From a marine actinobacterium MedAcidi-G3 (GTDB taxonomy: Bacteria > Actinomycetota > Acidimicrobiia > Acidimicrobiales > Poriferisodalaceae), in the NCBI GenBank assembly GCA_000817105.1, contig JUEP01000002.1, forward strand, positions 62,001 through 126,000: a stretch of 64,000 nucleotides of DNA, written 5' to 3'. Positions 60,968 through 64,000 of this stretch are shown here, piece after piece (within the stretch, counting starts at the first letter, position 1; every line of letters begins with the position of its first letter). Under the pieces are notes generated by a model, which saw nothing but the letters and a program-made list of their open reading frames with translations, ran no database searches and had not been told where the DNA came from. Made by a program: the position numbers and the translations under genes.

Positions 60968-63403
60968 TTATTCAAGAAGTTCAGCTATGGCGAGTTCTGC
61001 TATTCGATCACTGTCGTAACCCAAGTTTTCTGTCAAAACTTCAAATGTGTGTTCGCCAAAAACCGGACCAGCATGAGTAACTTCTCCGGGAGTGCGCGAT
61101 AGCTGGAATCGGGTTCCGTCCACAAAGAACGGTTCATGAGTTCCGTGAATGACCTCAGCGAACAAACCTCGGTGCATCATTTGCGGATCAGTTGAAAGTT
61201 CGGGTGAATTTTGAACTATGTGCGATGCAACACCAATTCCCTGCAATGCCTCCATTAGCTCGACTCCGTTACGTTGAATTGTCCATGCCGAGATAATTTC
61301 GTCGAGTTCTTCATGTCTTTCGTGTCGTTCAGAGTTTGAGAGATCTGATAGATCTCCACGTCCCATCTCTCTTGTTAGAGAAATCCATTGCGAGTCATCT
61401 TTGCAAGAAATTGCGATCCAGTTATCATCGCCCGCGGTTGGATAGCCACCTTGGGGTGCAAAGACTTGATCTCTGTTTCCTGCTCGCTCCCATACGTTGT
61501 CATTAATCGAATATTCAAGAAGAGCTGGTGACATCAGATGCAATGCGGCTTCAGCCTGTGATAGGTCAACATATTGACCTTCGCCGGTTCGCCTTTTGTG
61601 TTCTAGGGCTCCCATAACAGACGCAACAAGCCAGCGTGGAGATGTGTAATCGGTGTAAGCGCTAAACGGCCCACTGGGAGCCCGGTCAGGCCACCCCACC
61701 GGATAAAAGAACCCGCAAATTGCCGCTGCCATGGTGCCAAATCCTGCCAACATCGCTAACGGCCCTGTCTGCCCCATCAGACAGCTAGAAGCCATGATCA
61801 CCTCAGGTTTTCGCTTTGATACCTGGGCATAGTCAAGACCCCATGCGGTCATCGCCTTAGGTGAGAATGACTCAAGAACTACATCAGCCCAGTCGATGAG
61901 GTCCCAGATCACATCAATGGCGGCTGGCTTCGAGAGATCAAGGCTTAGCCCTCGTTTTCCGGCATTCATATTGTGGTAGATCCCCGACTTATCAGGGTCT
62001 GCCTCGCCACCAGGGAAAGGCTCGAGAGTGCGAACGGCGTCGATCTTGTTTGCTGATTCAACCCGAATAATTTCTGCCCCGTAATCAGCAAGAACGCGAG
62101 AAGCAGCGGGACCGGCCATAGCCCACATCAGATCCAGGATTTTGATGCCTTTAAGTGGCAACTCCTTTGATGGAGATTGTTCCTTCACGGCCACTGATGG
62201 AACTCGCACAGGCTGGTCCAGAACTTCACGGGTGTGTTCACCCAGTTTCGGAGCTTCGCCTAGTTTTTGTAGCGGAGTCTGTCCGAATTTCGCAAATGGT
62301 CCCGGGTACTCGACAGTGGTCCCATCTGCGTGCTCAACCGTCTCCCAATAGCTCCGAAACTTCAACTGTTCACTTTTTACGACTTCTTCAGTGGTGGTAA
62401 TTGGGGTAATTAACAAACGGCGTACCATCGCAGCCTCAAGTAACTCGGCTTTCGTTTTAGTAGCGAAAAACTTGCCGAGAATGTCCTTGACGCGTTCGTA
62501 TTCTTCGGTTGGCTCTCGTCCGTCAAGCAGCATCATGGCGTACTCGACCCAGTCTTTGTCGCGTGTCGCCTCATCACAAAAGCCCTCTTCGTGTACCCAA
62601 TTCATCAGATTTTTAGTGAAATATGCAAAGGCTTGCCCGAATAAGAAACTCACCGATGCATAACCATCTGAGCAGGGCCACATCAGTTGAACACGGGTAG
62701 TCCCTAGATACGCCCCACCCGCTACTCGGGTAGGAACCGAACCTCCGAGGGGAGTCGCCAAGGACATTGACTGGGTGCATTGATTCATTGAATGTTGAGC
62801 TGAAACATCAACATGCTGACCAAGCCCTGAACTGGTTTGCCTCTCAAACAGGGCAATAAGGGCAGCTCCTGCTGCTTCTGATGCAGCATTGGCGAACGCT
62901 TGGGGCAAGGTGCCTCCTGCGCGTAGCGGCGATCTATCTTCGTCACCTGTCAGCACCATGTTCCCGGCTGAAGCTTGAAGTGTTAAGTCACTGTATGCCC
63001 ATCCTGCTTTAGGACCGGAGCTACCAAAAGCCGTAATCGAGACGTTCACCAAATGGGGGTTGAGTCTCTCTATTTGCTGGTGATCAAGACCGATAGATTC
63101 CATGAACCCATGATCGAAAGACTCGAACATGATGTCTGCACCAGAGATAAGGGTTTCTAGTTCCCCGATTCCTTCTTGGGTATCTAGATCTAGAACGACA
63201 CTCTTCTTACCTCTGTTATAAGACCAATGTTGGAGAGAGTGATTGCCGTCATCAATATTTCTGGCGAAAGGCCCTAATCCTCTCGCACTTGAGCCAGAAG
63301 GTGGTTCCACAGCTATTACCTCAGCTCCCATCTGAGCCAAAATGAAACCTGCGAGGTGACCACGTTCATCTGTTAGATCTAAGACCCTGTAATTGCTCAG
63401 CAC
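60968..63403 (-). CDS. Two-domain CaiB/BaiF family III CoA-transferase
   Basis: Two complete class III CoA-transferase domains in one 811-residue chain (~1-395 and ~410-811), where most relatives have one. The first opens NYRVLDLTDERGHLAGFILAQMGAEVIAVE and has GLGQHVDVSAQHS; the second opens KGIKILDLMWAMAGPAASRVLADYGAEIIRVE and has GEGQYVDLSQAEAAL. Each retains the Asp that forms the acyl-aspartyl anhydride. The two halves could form an internal dimer like the interlocked homodimers of the family. Starts at GTG 63403 after AGGAGGGGG. Convergent with the carboxylase, eight bases between stops. Substrate unknown; it may move CoA to the acid that the carboxylase uses. Confidence 0.92.
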   Translation of the reverse strand: MLSNYRVLDLTDERGHLAGFILAQMGAEVIAVEPPSGSSARGLGPFARNIDDGNHSLQHWSYNRGKKSVVLDLDTQEGIGELETLISGADIMFESFDHGFMESIGLDHQQIERLNPHLVNVSITAFGSSGPKAGWAYSDLTLQASAGNMVLTGDEDRSPLRAGGTLPQAFANAASEAAGAALIALFERQTSSGLGQHVDVSAQHSMNQCTQSMSLATPLGGSVPTRVAGGAYLGTTRVQLMWPCSDGYASVSFLFGQAFAYFTKNLMNWVHEEGFCDEATRDKDWVEYAMMLLDGREPTEEYERVKDILGKFFATKTKAELLEAAMVRRLLITPITTTEEVVKSEQLKFRSYWETVEHADGTTVEYPGPFAKFGQTPLQKLGEAPKLGEHTREVLDQPVRVPSVAVKEQSPSKELPLKGIKILDLMWAMAGPAASRVLADYGAEIIRVESANKIDAVRTLEPFPGGEADPDKSGIYHNMNAGKRGLSLDLSKPAAIDVIWDLIDWADVVLESFSPKAMTAWGLDYAQVSKRKPEVIMASSCLMGQTGPLAMLAGFGTMAAAICGFFYPVGWPDRAPSGPFSAYTDYTSPRWLVASVMGALEHKRRTGEGQYVDLSQAEAALHLMSPALLEYSINDNVWERAGNRDQVFAPQGGYPTAGDDNWIAISCKDDSQWISLTREMGRGDLSDLSNSERHERHEELDEIISAWTIQRNGVELMEALQGIGVASHIVQNSPELSTDPQMMHRGLFAEVIHGTHEPFFVDGTRFQLSRTPGEVTHAGPVFGEHTFEVLTENLGYDSDRIAELAIAELLE

Positions 63404-63483
63404 GAATTCCCCCTCCTAGAACTTCGACTCGTTACTTGGGACCATACTCCCCTCGCACCGCCTGTTCTGACTACGGTGCTGGT

Positions 63484-64000
63484 ATGTCCCTACCTCCGCA
63501 TCGAGTTGACTATTTGCCAATGGCAGATCGCCCGACTATTTCGTGGCCAAATGATGCCAAAGTTGCGCTGTGGATCGCCCCCAACGTCGAGCACTACGAA
63601 TACCTTCCACCCAGAGATGCCCTTCGAAATCCGTGGCCCAGGTCACCTCACCCCGAGGTGCAAGGGTACTCTCACCGCGACTACGGAAACCGGGTCGGTT
63701 TCTGGCGGATGCTGCAGGTGCTCGATGAACACAATGTGCGATGCACCGCGTCAACAAATTTAGCCATATTCGAGCATTACCCCGATATCGGAAAAGCAAT
63801 GGCAGACCGCGACTGGGAAATCATGAGTCATGGCATATACAACACCCGATACCTATCTTCATTGACCGAGCAAGAGGAACGCGCGTTCTATGTCGACTGC
63901 ATCGACACGCTGCGTCAGCACACTGGCCAAGACCTGAAAGGCATGCTCGGGCCTGCGGTGTCCAATACCGTTCGTACGCCTGACCTGATGGCCGAGGCCG
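63484..64000 (+). CDS. Polysaccharide deacetylase-family protein, PuuE-like, 5' part only
   Basis: Starts at the ATG at 63484 and stays open to the window edge (172 codons). RPTISWPNDAKVALWIAPNVEHYEYLPPRD and the later SHRDYGNRVGFWRMLQVLDEHNVRCT segment, then WEIMSHGIYNTRYLS, follow the order of PuuE-type allantoinases and related cytosolic NodB-fold amidases. The usual metal Asp position at the first strand appears as Asn-Val-Glu (NVEHYE), as in that subgroup. It is divergent from the CoA-transferase gene. Closer relative of PuuE than the gene at 45172 appears to be; substrate unknown. End not visible. Confidence 0.83.
   Translation, partial: MSLPPHRVDYLPMADRPTISWPNDAKVALWIAPNVEHYEYLPPRDALRNPWPRSPHPEVQGYSHRDYGNRVGFWRMLQVLDEHNVRCTASTNLAIFEHYPDIGKAMADRDWEIMSHGIYNTRYLSSLTEQEERAFYVDCIDTLRQHTGQDLKGMLGPAVSNTVRTPDLMAEA

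Noticed and set aside
1-64000. tRNA, rRNA, CRISPR, insertion sequence, phage or toxin-antitoxin genes
   Set aside because: No gap exceeds about 130 bases and none contains a tRNA T-arm core; no transposase-like product, terminal repeats or spaced repeats were found.

Overview
The window reads as a chromosomal segment of an uncultured, probably marine actinobacterium, most likely of the class Acidimicrobiia. The evidence is a roughly balanced base composition by eye, a phosphatidylinositol-mannoside (PIM) gene block, an InhA-type enoyl-ACP reductase, an F420-type NADP oxidoreductase, many CoA-ester enzymes, and very dense packing (about 97% coding; no gap reaches 150 bases; many ATGA, GTGA and TAATG overlaps). 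The taxonomic call is inference; no rRNA or tRNA gene is present. As I recall it, the gene order of the first 34.5 kb follows the Mycobacterium tuberculosis Rv2613c to Rv2534c block, with the ruv-queA-tgt-yajC-secDF order of many other bacteria inserted.

Region 1 (1-35.3 kb, every gene on the minus strand) is a housekeeping superoperon. In transcription order, from high to low coordinates, it holds: an F420-NADP oxidoreductase-like gene; a HIT protein, a membrane protein of unknown function, pgsA, the PIM acyltransferase and pimA; a broken M48-like gene and a DUF3048 lipoprotein; pdxS-pdxT; yebC; ruvC-ruvA-ruvB; a YGSN-motif (gamma-glutamylcyclotransferase-like) protein; queA-tgt; yajC-secD-secF; apt; rel; hisS; aspS; rarA; two small membrane proteins; alaS; ruvX; mltG; aroE; aroB; aroQ; pepP; efp; nusB; and pyrR-pyrB. 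A PyrR-type RNA element precedes pyrR.

Region 2 (35.4-44 kb) has a divergent fabI/inhA, two CNNM/CorC-type membrane proteins, a heterodimeric ABC exporter with one degenerate ATP site, a lone ABC ATPase and a methyltransferase.

Region 3 (44-64 kb) is an accessory metabolic region on both strands. It includes hotdog thioesterases, two NodB-fold deacetylase-like proteins, an acyl-CoA dehydrogenase, an SDR, coaE, acetoacetyl-CoA synthetase, enoyl-CoA hydratase, SnoaL-like proteins, dienelactone hydrolase, a MaoC-like protein, a single-chain biotin-dependent acyl-CoA carboxylase and a two-domain CaiB-type CoA-transferase. Together these suggest activation, carboxylation and hydration of an unidentified organic acid.

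The most distinctive observations are: a PyrR-binding loop that can also pair with the pyrR Shine-Dalgarno; a 53-bp tandem duplication that frameshifts an M48-like pseudo-peptidase, whose family C-terminus is recovered when one copy is removed; a tRNA-guanine transglycosylase that has lost its three zinc cysteines; a CDP-alcohol transferase motif with Val for Arg; and the single-chain carboxylase/CoA-transferase island. I found no CRISPR array, phage, insertion sequence or obvious new defence system.
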